Positions 6,670-12,776 of a stretch of DNA of 13,997 nucleotides are shown here, piece by piece. The first letter of the stretch is position 1. Each line of letters begins with the position of its first letter. The notes under the pieces are model-generated. The model had not been told where the DNA came from, did no database searches, and saw only the letters and a list, made by a program, of their open reading frames with translations. The stretch is from Bacteroidales bacterium UBA4243 (GTDB lineage: Bacteria > Bacteroidota > Bacteroidia > Bacteroidales > F082), in the NCBI GenBank assembly GCA_002396205.1, contig DGXB01000041.1:1-13997 (forward strand), in the 5' to 3' direction. Made by a program: the position numbers and the translations under genes.

Positions 6670-6927
6670 ATAAACACGAAGAGTAACCCATAAAACGAAA
6701 CGAAATATGCAATAAAAGCGCAGGATTGCGTGAAAACGAAACGACATAAACAGCATTAAAACTGAATTCTTCTCTACTAAAAGTTTGGCGATTTTTACAC
6801 GAAGATTCACAGGGTTTTAGTCAATATGCTCGCGCGTAGCGTGAGATGGACTTATTTCTTGTGTGAATCAGGTTACGCCAAACACCTATAGTAGAGCGGG
6901 AAACGAGGAAGTTTCACGCTTTTTTTT
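6670..6927 (+). ncRNA. Candidate structured RNA of about 258 nt (6S-like or Bacteroidales-1-like)
   Basis: The plus strand from the promoter at 6656-6663 to a strong terminator can form one long rod. Outer stem: CTCTACT (6772-6778) with AGTAGAG (6890-6896). Second stem: TTTGGCG (6784-6790) with CGCCAAA (6876-6882). Third stem: GATTCACA (6804-6811) with TGTGAATC (6862-6869). Then AGTC (6819-6822) with GACT (6849-6852), and an apical hairpin CTCGCGC (6829-6835) with GCGTGAG (6839-6845). Internal loops separate the stems. A rod with internal loops, Bacteroidota promoter and intrinsic terminator fits the description of 6S RNA and of the Bacteroidales-1 RNA motif, but I cannot match either consensus by eye. 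The 5' hundred bases are A-rich and largely unstructured. The start site is inferred. It could instead be a leader of the downstream operon. Confidence 0.55.
6896..6927 (+). terminator. Intrinsic terminator ending the structured RNA
   Basis: GCGGGAAAC pairs with GTTTCACGC (one G-A mismatch) around a six-base loop (GAGGAA, 6905-6910), and eight consecutive T follow (6920-6927). It overlaps the closing stem of the rod by a single base, so the two structures are compatible and not mutually exclusive. It lies 59 bp upstream of the next ATG. Confidence 0.8.
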
Positions 6928-6986
6928 GTGCTTGTTTGGAAATGGAAACAATCAATTCACATAGTATCAATTTAAAACTTTCGCTT

Positions 6987-7382
6987 ATGAAGAAGCAAAC
7001 CAAAAAGAGGGGGAAGGCCGTTGCTCTTTCCTTGGCGATGGCGGCGGCGATGTCGTTGCCACTTGGCGCGTTGGGGCAAGGCTTGTTCGGAGATGTTAGC
7101 GACAGTGAAGTCGGCCACGGGCTGCTCGGGAAAGGAAACCGAAATGGCTCGGAAGGAATCTTCACACACCAAACCTTCGGCAATGACTACGACGGCACCT
7201 TTACGCACCAAACCTTCGGCAACAACCAAGAAGGTAACTTCACGCATCAAACCTTCGGCAATAGCACACCGACTGGCAGCGGATTGCTCATACTGCTTTC
7301 GGTGGGAGTAGGCTATGCCGCAACGAAAAGAAAAAAGCAAGACAAGAAAAATCAACAAAACAAAAAGAATCAAATCAATTAA
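6987..7382 (+). CDS. Exported small protein with three FTHQTFGN repeats and a hydrophobic/basic C-terminal tail
   Basis: I do not recognise a named family. The product is 131 aa. The frame is open from 6936, but the ATG at 6987 gives a proper signal peptide: basic n-region (KKQTKKRGK), hydrophobic core (AVALSLAMAAAMSLPLGALG) and a cleavage site near residue 30. After a glycine-rich linker come three near-perfect 13-residue units (57-69, 70-82, 83-92) with core FTHQTFGN. The end is tripartite: TPTGSG (94-99), a hydrophobic stretch LLILLSVGVGYAA (100-112), then KRKKQDKKNQQNKK. This layout recalls C-terminal sorting or anchoring signals (PEP-CTERM/LPXTG-like), and would at least hold the repeats outside the membrane. 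A lipoprotein gene follows 12 bp on with a good ribosome-binding site, so they form an operon. No good promoter is visible between the terminator at 6927 and this start. Confidence 0.7.
   Translation: MKKQTKKRGKAVALSLAMAAAMSLPLGALGQGLFGDVSDSEVGHGLLGKGNRNGSEGIFTHQTFGNDYDGTFTHQTFGNNQEGNFTHQTFGNSTPTGSGLLILLSVGVGYAATKRKKQDKKNQQNKKNQIN
7155..7262 (+). repeat. In-gene 39-bp tandem repeats encoding FTHQTFGN units
   Basis: Two complete 39-bp units and a partial third encode G-x-FTHQTFGN-xxx. The nucleotide sequence CAAACCTTCGGCAA is conserved in all three, while synonymous and spacer positions vary, so the repeat is not a very recent duplication. Because the period is a multiple of three, copy-number change would keep the frame. 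Confidence 0.85.
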
Positions 7383-7386
7383 GGAG
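7381..7386 (+). promoter_or_regulatory. Shine-Dalgarno site of the lipoprotein gene
   Basis: AAGGAG overlaps the TAA of the upstream gene and lies 8 bp before the ATG at 7395. It is notable because most genes in this window have no recognisable Shine-Dalgarno sequence; it fixes the start and indicates translation from a shared transcript. Confidence 0.8.
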
Positions 7387-7394
7387 ACAAAACA

Positions 7395-8987
7395 ATGAAA
7401 AAAGTGAGTATGATATTGGCGGCAGTCGCACTCGTTTTGGGCCTGTCGCAATGCAAGAAACAGGAACAGCCAGCCTCCAATGAGGACGGCACCGTGGCCA
7501 TCACTCTTGATGTGAAGGCGCACGACGGCTCAAGGATAAATGTGAATCCCGACAACGGCATGGTGGCCTTTCAGACTGGCGATGTGGTGTATGTGGCCAG
7601 CGGACAAAAATTCGTGGGTACGCTGACCAACAACGGCAACTCCTTCGCTGGCAACATCACCAACCCGACCGAAGGCGAGCCTCTCTACTTCTACTTCCTC
7701 GGCAACAAAACACCGGAAGAAACCCTCACCCCAGGCAGCAGCACCTCCTGCTCGGTGAACATCAGCGACCAGACAAATGGCTATCCTGTGATTTCTTTTG
7801 CAACTTCCAACGAGACCTTCAACGGTGCAGGGCTTTACACCGCCTTTTTCCTCAACAAGGCAGCCTTGGTTAAGTTTAATGTCACGACCTTGTCATACAG
7901 TCCTACCTGCATCTTGGGCTTGAACAACAAAGTGACGGTTGATTTCTCTACCAACGGCTTTTCCTATAGTCAAGTGGACAATGGGCTTGTCAAGTTGCCG
8001 GGTTGGGGTGGCGGAGAGAAATGGGCCATTCTGCTTCCTCAAACGGCTTTGGCGGAAGGCGATGAAGGCTCCGTCTATACCGAGGACGGCGTTTATGCAG
8101 GTACTCGTCCGGCCATTCCTTCCATCACGCCTAACGACTATCTCGACGAAGGCATTGCTTTGACTGTGACGGGTGAGGCGAATCCCGGTAGTATTCCAAC
8201 AGGTGCTATAAGCGGCAAATTCACCATTAACGACAACGGCGACCGTGTCTATTTCTCACAAGGCAACCTTCAATATATTGGCAGTGCATCTGTTCCTTAC
8301 TGGAAATTTGCAGACAACCAATGGGATTACCTTGTTACTTCCACAGGACAGAACAGTGACTACCAAAATGTTGACCGTGACCTTTTCGGATGGGGCACAA
8401 GCGGCTTCAATCACGGATCGGTTTGCTACCAGCCTTGGTGCACCAGCACAAATAGGGAAGATTATTTCGTCTATGGGGAATATACCTACAACTTGTATGA
8501 CCAAACTGGCCAGGCCGATTGGGGATACAACGCAATAAGCAACGGCGGCAATACGGAAGGCCAATGGAGAACACTAACCAGTGATGAATGGTATTATGTG
8601 TTCTACTATCGTCCCACACTTTCGGGTATCAGTTTTGCCTTGGCAACTGTGAACAACGTGGGCGGTGCCATTTTGCTGCCCAACAACTGGGATGCATCCA
8701 CATACGAGTTGAACGACGCCAACAATAGTTATGGGAACTTTGAGAGCAACATTATTACCACTACCGACTGGACAAACAAGTTTGAGGCCAACGGAGCTGT
8801 TTTCCTGCCAGTGGCTGGCTATCGCTATGGGACTTCGGTTTACAGTTCAGGCTATTACGGCTACTACTGGTCGAGTTCATACTGCGATTACAACAGCGCA
8901 TACAGAATAACCATAGGCCGTAACTCTGCAAGCAACGAAAGTCGTGGTACCGGGTGCTCGGTACGCCTCGTCCATTCTGTTGAATAA
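7395..8987 (+). CDS. Surface lipoprotein: fimbrillin-like N-terminal region and FISUMP/FGE-like C-terminal domain
   Basis: This 530-aa protein has a lipoprotein signal peptide ending in LSQC, with Cys20 as the lipidation site. Residues about 33-260 are beta-rich (FQTGDVVYVASG, LYFYFLGN, AILLPQ) and resemble the fimbrillin-like domains of Bacteroidales surface lipoproteins. Residues about 272-527 begin with GKFTINDNGDRVYFSQGNLQY and continue through DLFGWGTSG (329-337), WRTLTSDEWYYVF (391-403), GAVFLPVAGYR (467-477) and YYWSSS (490-495) to GCSVRLV (520-526). That pattern is the Bacteroidota FISUMP/DUF1566-like relative of formylglycine-generating enzyme and C-type-lectin folds. No enzymatic residues are evident, so a binding role is more likely. 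It shares an operon with the THQTFGN protein and ends just before a strong terminator. Confidence 0.75.
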   Translation: MKKVSMILAAVALVLGLSQCKKQEQPASNEDGTVAITLDVKAHDGSRINVNPDNGMVAFQTGDVVYVASGQKFVGTLTNNGNSFAGNITNPTEGEPLYFYFLGNKTPEETLTPGSSTSCSVNISDQTNGYPVISFATSNETFNGAGLYTAFFLNKAALVKFNVTTLSYSPTCILGLNNKVTVDFSTNGFSYSQVDNGLVKLPGWGGGEKWAILLPQTALAEGDEGSVYTEDGVYAGTRPAIPSITPNDYLDEGIALTVTGEANPGSIPTGAISGKFTINDNGDRVYFSQGNLQYIGSASVPYWKFADNQWDYLVTSTGQNSDYQNVDRDLFGWGTSGFNHGSVCYQPWCTSTNREDYFVYGEYTYNLYDQTGQADWGYNAISNGGNTEGQWRTLTSDEWYYVFYYRPTLSGISFALATVNNVGGAILLPNNWDASTYELNDANNSYGNFESNIITTTDWTNKFEANGAVFLPVAGYRYGTSVYSSGYYGYYWSSSYCDYNSAYRITIGRNSASNESRGTGCSVRLVHSVE

Positions 8988-9033
8988 AATTTTGGTTCTT
9001 CCTGAGTGAGTCGAGAACGTAATTTAATGGTAT

Positions 9034-9062
9034 GGCTTCGTCGAATAGGCGGAGCCTTTTTT
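9034..9062 (+). terminator. Intrinsic terminator of the THQTFGN/lipoprotein operon
   Basis: GGCTTCGTC and GGCGGAGCC form a 9-bp stem (with two G-T pairs) around GAATA, followed by six T. It lies 46 bp after the lipoprotein stop. The T-run overlaps the stop codon of the convergent ATPase gene. On the minus strand no T-run follows the stem, so it should act mainly in the plus direction. Confidence 0.85.
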
Positions 9063-10305
9063 AAAACCTCACAATCGGAACGATTTGTATGGCGTGGCCG
9101 TCCTTCTCAATGGTGCCTTCTTCGTTTTTGGTGACGATGACAAGGTTCTCGCATCGCAGTTCTTTGGCACATTCCACCAATGAGTTCGCTTCTCGTTTGC
9201 GAGTCTTCTCCGAATCAAGGCTGTAGCACACTTGGATGAGTTGCTTCACTTTTGGGCCGTCGCGCAGCACAAAATCCGTTTCCTTGTCGTTGGCCGAACG
9301 GTAGTAGAACATGGTCTGTCCTGGCTTGTAGCCACGGCGTAGCAATTCAACAAACACTTGATTTTCAAGCAGCCTGCCAAGGTTTTCACTAAGGTTGAAG
9401 GCTGAGGAATTGACAAAGCCATTGTCGACCACATATACTTTTTTGTCTGCTTTCTGCATCAGTTTCAACTTGTTGTTGAATCGCGGAAGGAAGAAAAACA
9501 GGAACGGCTCGTTCAGGTATTGGCAGAATTTCTGGGTGGTTGACACGCTTGACAGGTTCAATTCCGTGGTTAGGCCACTGGCCGAGACTGGGTTGCAGAA
9601 ATTGGCCAAAAGGAACGAGGCTAAGTTATATAGTTCTGTGGTCTTCCTTACTTTGTGGCGTTTCGTGATGTCTTTCAGCAACATTGAGTCAAACAAGGTG
9701 GAGAGGTAGTTCTGAGTGATGTTCCGGGCGGAAATGGTTTCGGGATAGCCGCCATTGCGCAGGTAGTCGTCAACCAAGGCGGTGGTTTCGGTCTCTTCTT
9801 CTTTCTTGATGTTGTGCAAGTCGATGTGATGCCACGCCAACATCTCTTCAAGACTGAACGGCAGCATCTCGATGGGTAGATAGCGCCCTGTAAGCACTGT
9901 GGCCATCTCACTGCTGAGCATGTTGGCATTGCTGCCGGTGATGATGAGGTTCTTGCCCCGACGATATAACTTCGATACCCACAAGTCCCATTCGGGAAGG
10001 TTTTGCACTTCGTCGAGCATTAGGAAGTCGTGGCTAGGGTACACATCGTCGAGCATTCGCATGACAAGTTCCTCATCCCATTGGCTGAGAAGTGACTGAT
10101 CGTCGAAGTTCAAATAGGCGAAGTTTTTCCCTCTGAGCATCAACAGCGCAAAAGTCGATTTGCCCACGCGTCTCGGGCCGCTGATGAATTTGATGAGCGG
10201 GTTGGATAGCAGTTGGTCTTTGTCGTATTTGGTGTGTCGTTCCAAATATGGGCGGCTGAGCAGTTCGTCGCGTTCTTTGCGTTGGTTGAGGATGATGTCT
10301 TTCAT
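9061..10305 (-). CDS. AAA family ATPase with C-terminal DUF4143
   Basis: The product is 414 aa from the ATG at 10305. A frame extension of eight codons to a TTG at 10329 is rejected because that TTG is part of the promoter element. In the numbering of the extended frame (subtract 8 for this start): Walker A GPRRVGKST (51-59), Walker B FLMLDE (102-107), sensor-1-like LIITGSNANML (128-138) and GRY (148-150). The C-terminal half (about 215-422) is DUF4143, with LLENQVFVELLRR (320-332), ETDFVL (350-355) and the strand IQVCY (365-369), a degenerate restriction-endonuclease-like fold. Such ATPases are very common in gut Bacteroidales as single genes; their role is not settled. It is convergent with the lipoprotein operon and has its own promoter. 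Confidence 0.85.
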   Translation of the reverse strand: MKDIILNQRKERDELLSRPYLERHTKYDKDQLLSNPLIKFISGPRRVGKSTFALLMLRGKNFAYLNFDDQSLLSQWDEELVMRMLDDVYPSHDFLMLDEVQNLPEWDLWVSKLYRRGKNLIITGSNANMLSSEMATVLTGRYLPIEMLPFSLEEMLAWHHIDLHNIKKEEETETTALVDDYLRNGGYPETISARNITQNYLSTLFDSMLLKDITKRHKVRKTTELYNLASFLLANFCNPVSASGLTTELNLSSVSTTQKFCQYLNEPFLFFFLPRFNNKLKLMQKADKKVYVVDNGFVNSSAFNLSENLGRLLENQVFVELLRRGYKPGQTMFYYRSANDKETDFVLRDGPKVKQLIQVCYSLDSEKTRKREANSLVECAKELRCENLVIVTKNEEGTIEKDGHAIQIVPIVRF

Positions 10306-10326
10306 GTCAGCAAATGATTTATGCTG

Positions 10327-10334
10327 CAAAAATA
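10327..10334 (-). promoter_or_regulatory. Bacteroidota -7 element of the AAA-DUF4143 gene
   Basis: The minus strand reads TATTTTTG followed by CAGCAT, a full TAnnTTTG match 21 bp upstream of the ATG at 10305. This position rules out the upstream TTG as start codon. A TTG 14 bp further upstream is somewhat too close to be an ideal -33 element. Confidence 0.65.
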
Positions 10335-10418
10335 GCCTTTTTTATTCAATAAATCACTTGTATTGGATAAAAAACCGCCTTTTTTATTCAGTGCAGATAA
10401 AATATTGGATAAAATCGG
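10335..10418. repeat. Two-copy 42-bp imperfect tandem repeat upstream of the ATPase gene
   Basis: GCCTTTTTTATTCA occurs at 10335-10348 and 10377-10390, and TATTGGATAAAA at 10361-10372 and 10403-10414, both offset by exactly 42 bp. The 12-bp middle segments differ. In the promoter-proximal copy the two conserved blocks contain a near-dyad (ATTCAATA and TATTGGAT). The repeat directly abuts the -7 element, so tandem binding sites for a regulator are plausible. Confidence 0.75.
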
Positions 10419-10431
10419 CTTCGTTTCATCT

Positions 10432-12072
10432 TCAATGGATGTGGCAGAGCTTCACTTTGGCATCGGCAATCTTGTCTTCCGAGACGGTCATAAGGTCTCT
10501 GTCGAGGATGACGAAATCGGCGTCTTTGCCCACTTCGATGCTGCCTTTTCGGGTTTCAAGGAAACATCCTTTGGCCACCCAAAGGGTGATGGAACGCAAG
10601 GCTTGCTCACGACTGAGGGCGTTCTCCATTTGGAAACCCTCGGTGGGTGTGCCGTCCAAGTGCTTGCGTGCCACAGCTGCATAGAAGGTGTAAATCGGGC
10701 TGATGTCCTCGATGGGGAAGTCGGTGCCGTTGATCACCCAGCCGTTTTGCCGAAGTAGGCGCTGATAGGCGTAGGCGTTCTTGATGCGGTCGCCCAAACG
10801 TTCCTCGGCCCAGTCCATGTCGGAAGTGCAGTGCGTGCTTTGGATGGAGGGGATGACGCTGAGGTCGGCAAAGCGTTGGAAGTCGGCATCGTCGATCACT
10901 TGCGAGTGCTCGATGCGCCAGCGGAGGTCGTTGCCGCCTTTGAGGTATTCGGAGTAGATGTCCAAAATGTGGTGCGCGCCACCATCGCCGATGGCATGGC
11001 AACAGACTTGATAACCAGCGTTGTAGGCCTTTTGACAGACATGACGGTAGAACTCATCGCTTTCAAGGATTAAGCCGTCGTTGGTCGGGTCGTCGGCATA
11101 GGGCGCAAGCAGTTTCGCACCGCGCGAGCCAAGGGCACCGTCGGCGTAAATCTTTACGCTACGCACGGTGAGCCTTTCTTCGTCGATAACGCCTTGACGC
11201 ATAAAATGATTCATCGTCTCGTCGTCGGGATTCACCATGGCATTGACGTGCATCTTGAGTTGCCCAGTTTGTTGCAGGCTGTCGATGAGTTCGATGGTGG
11301 CAATGTCCAAGCCTGCGTCGGTGACGCTGGTCAGGCCCACGCCCATACAGTCCTCTTGCGCCTTGAGCAAGGCTCGGGTTTGCTGGGCGGCGTCCATCTT
11401 GGGCACCAAGGCTTTGGCAACATCGGCAAGGTTGTCCATCAGCACACCCGTGCAACGCCCGTCTTTGACGATGGCCATGCCGCCATCCATCTTCGTTTCG
11501 GCATCGATGCCCGCCAAGGCCAACACTTCTTTCGAGGCCAACACCGCGTGACCGTCCACACGGGTCAGCAGTACGTTTTTGTTTGGGAAGGCTTCGGCAA
11601 GCCTTTGGTTGTCAGGAAACTCGGTTACTTCCCAGAGGTTTTGGTCCCAGCCGCGACCCAGAAGCCATTCGGCAGGGTAGAGGCTATCGTGCACCTTGAG
11701 GCGTTCGATGACTTCGTCGTAGGATTGGCAACCCTTCAAATCGGCCCAGCGGATGAGGTTCTCGCCGTAACCGTTGAAGTGGCAGTGACCGTCCATGAAG
11801 CCGGGATACACTGCATCGCCTTGCGCGTCAATGGTTTCCTTGGCGACATATTGCCGCATGATGGTCTCCTCGTCGCCGACGGCGACAAATTTTCCGTCTT
11901 TCACGGCAAAGGCTTGGGCTTTGGAGAAAGCCTCGTCAACGGTGTAGACCTTGGCATTGTGGACGATGAGGTCTACGGGTGTCTTGGAGTCGCAGAAGGT
12001 CATAATGAAGATGATTGAAGCAAATAATGCAGGGATGAATGCCTTAAGTAGTTGTCTTGTCGTGGTTTTCAT
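10432..12072 (-). CDS. Amidohydrolase_3 family (YtcJ-like) metal-dependent hydrolase, exported
   Basis: The product is 546 aa. The start at 12072 is chosen over an open frame to 12162 because it begins an export signal and lies downstream of a promoter element. The N-terminus (KTTTRQLLKAFIPALFASIIFIMTFC) is a signal sequence ending in a cysteine, a weak lipobox, so a periplasmic lipoprotein is possible. Metal-site and catalytic motifs of the amidohydrolase superfamily are present: HCH (96-98), VKIYADGALGS with Lys307, CCHAIGD with His359, RIEHSQ with His389, and NGTDFPIE with Asp451. The end, GSIEVGKDADFVILDRD (510-526), is the usual C-terminal beta-sandwich motif. YtcJ-like enzymes hydrolyse amide or related bonds; the substrate cannot be told from sequence. 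It is transcribed alone. Confidence 0.85.
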   Translation of the reverse strand: MKTTTRQLLKAFIPALFASIIFIMTFCDSKTPVDLIVHNAKVYTVDEAFSKAQAFAVKDGKFVAVGDEETIMRQYVAKETIDAQGDAVYPGFMDGHCHFNGYGENLIRWADLKGCQSYDEVIERLKVHDSLYPAEWLLGRGWDQNLWEVTEFPDNQRLAEAFPNKNVLLTRVDGHAVLASKEVLALAGIDAETKMDGGMAIVKDGRCTGVLMDNLADVAKALVPKMDAAQQTRALLKAQEDCMGVGLTSVTDAGLDIATIELIDSLQQTGQLKMHVNAMVNPDDETMNHFMRQGVIDEERLTVRSVKIYADGALGSRGAKLLAPYADDPTNDGLILESDEFYRHVCQKAYNAGYQVCCHAIGDGGAHHILDIYSEYLKGGNDLRWRIEHSQVIDDADFQRFADLSVIPSIQSTHCTSDMDWAEERLGDRIKNAYAYQRLLRQNGWVINGTDFPIEDISPIYTFYAAVARKHLDGTPTEGFQMENALSREQALRSITLWVAKGCFLETRKGSIEVGKDADFVILDRDLMTVSEDKIADAKVKLCHIH

Positions 12073-12101
12073 TTTGATGTGGTTTTTGATGAATACGGCC
12101 A

Positions 12102-12109
12102 CAAAAATA
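12102..12109 (-). promoter_or_regulatory. Bacteroidota -7 element of the amidohydrolase gene
   Basis: The minus strand reads TATTTTTG, a full TAnnTTTG match, 29 bp upstream of the ATG at 12072. It follows the exonuclease stop by 22 bp, so the amidohydrolase probably has its own transcription start. Confidence 0.6.
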
Positions 12110-12131
12110 CTAAAAACTTCGTTGACTTCGA

Positions 12132-12626
12132 TTACAAAATCTCCCGAGCAATCCAAGCGCAAGCCTCAGCGTCGGCAAGGGCGTTGTGGTGGTTGAACTC
12201 ATGGTAGCCGCAAGCCTCGGCCACGGTATGCAATTGATGGTTGGGCAATCGTTTCCCAAAATGTTTGCGCGAAGCGCGACAGGTGCAATAGAACTGATAG
12301 TCAGGGTAATCCATCTGATAGCAGCGCATCACGGCCTTCAGGCAACCCTCGTCGAAGGGGCTGTTGTGGGCCACGAGGGGCAAGCCCTCGATCAAAGGCT
12401 CGATTTGGTGCCAAACATACGGGAAAACGGGAGCGTCCTCGGTGTCGGCCTTGGTGATGCCGTGTACCATCGTGTTCCAATAAAGGTAATAGTTCGGCTC
12501 CGGCTGGATGAGTGAATAGAACGAGTCGACGAACTCGCCTTCTTTCACAATCACCACGCCCACGCTGCACACGCTGGTGCGCTCGTTGTTGGCGGTCTCG
12601 AAGTCGATGGCGGCGAAGTCGTTCAT
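12132..12626 (-). CDS. DnaQ-like DEDDh 3'-5' exonuclease
   Basis: The product is 164 aa. The start at 12626 is preferred over the open frame to 12716, since the conserved fold begins at once with DFAAIDFET. The DEDDh residues are visible: Asp8 and Glu10 (Exo I, AIDFET), Asp92 (Exo II, AHNSPFDEGCL, 86-96), and His147 with Asp152 (Exo III, HHNALADAEA). Also typical are YWNTMVHGIT (49-58) and LPNHQLHTVAEACGY (127-141). It has the length of a free-standing exonuclease domain, without the polymerase-binding tail of DnaQ, so roles in RNA or DNA end-trimming are open. The upstream 25-codon reading frame stops 2 bp before its ATG and has the only clear promoter, so translation may be coupled. The regulator and Fic genes lie just upstream on the same strand. 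Confidence 0.85.
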   Translation of the reverse strand: MNDFAAIDFETANNERTSVCSVGVVIVKEGEFVDSFYSLIQPEPNYYLYWNTMVHGITKADTEDAPVFPYVWHQIEPLIEGLPLVAHNSPFDEGCLKAVMRCYQMDYPDYQFYCTCRASRKHFGKRLPNHQLHTVAEACGYHEFNHHNALADAEACAWIAREIL

Positions 12627-12628
12627 GA

Positions 12629-12706
12629 TTAGAATTTGATTTTGATTGTGGTGCGCTCGCTGATTCCATGCTTTTCGGCAAACTGACTGACTGAAATGTA
12701 TTCCAT
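12629..12706 (-). pseudogene. 25-codon HTH-like remnant or leader ORF before the exonuclease
   Basis: From ATG 12706 the frame encodes MEYISVSQFAEKHGISERTT plus five residues and a TAA. The first 19 residues look like the N-terminus of small helix-turn-helix proteins (pattern '.YISV.eFAekhGISeRTvrnyc...'), but the recognition helix and everything after it are missing, and the stop is 2 bp from the exonuclease ATG. This looks like a gene truncated by deletion, or a leader peptide retained because it sits on the exonuclease transcript. It follows a good promoter at the right distance. It cannot bind DNA as a complete HTH. Confidence 0.6.
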
Positions 12707-12737
12707 TTATCGGCAAGTTTTTCTCTCAAAATCGCTG

Positions 12738-12768
12738 CAAAGTTAGCGATTTTTGCCGTTATCGGCAA
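12738..12768 (-). promoter_or_regulatory. Promoter with overlapping dyad upstream of the HTH remnant/exonuclease
   Basis: The minus strand reads TAACTTTG (12745-12738), followed by CAGCG, a full TAnnTTTG match, and a TTG (12768-12766) lies 20 bp upstream in the -33 position. The -33 lies in a perfect dyad TTGCCG-ATAA-CGGCAA (12753-12768). The half-site with flanks, a 16-bp identical sequence (TTATCGGCAAGTTTTT on the plus strand), recurs at 12707-12722 in the leader and at 12759-12774. The arrangement suggests a repressor operator at the -33 and a second site near the start codon. Confidence 0.6.
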
Positions 12769-12776
12769 GTTTTTTA

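Larger units (their letters stand above)
6385..6986. other. 600-bp intergenic region with repeats, promoter, structured RNA and terminator
   Basis: This is the largest gap in the window, between the uvrA2-like gene and the plus-strand THQTFGN operon. It holds the four-copy repeat array (6460-6581), a plus-strand promoter (6635-6663), a rod-like RNA fold (6772-6896) and an intrinsic terminator (6896-6927). Between 6664 and 6771 is an A-rich stretch with two copies of AAAACGAAACGA (6693-6704 and 6733-6744) flanking a short GCAAT/ATTGC dyad. Short frames on both strands lack family resemblance. Confidence 0.7.

Noticed and set aside
6439..6810. Minus-strand frame of 123 codons through the repeat array and the RNA fold
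   Set aside because: Successive repeat units are read in different frames, there is no promoter or ribosome-binding site, and the product resembles no protein family.
6804..6869. Inverted repeats as ends of an insertion element
   Set aside because: The arms are nested stems interrupted by loops with no transposase between them, no target duplication, and a terminator directly after; an RNA fold explains them better.
6936..6986. 17-residue N-terminal extension of the THQTFGN protein
   Set aside because: It would precede the basic n-region of an otherwise typical signal peptide; the ATG at 6987 gives a normal export signal.
10306..10329. Upstream TTG start for the AAA-DUF4143 gene
   Set aside because: The TTG is the last part of the -7 element TATTTTTG, so it would lie before the transcription start. 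The ATG at 10305 fits.
12073..12162. 30-residue extension of the amidohydrolase
   Set aside because: It crosses the TATTTTTG promoter element at 12102-12109 and the end of the exonuclease gene, and would mask the export signal.
12627..12716. 30-residue extension of the exonuclease
   Set aside because: It overlaps the 25-codon HTH-like frame and precedes the conserved first strand (DFAAIDFET) with unrelated sequence.
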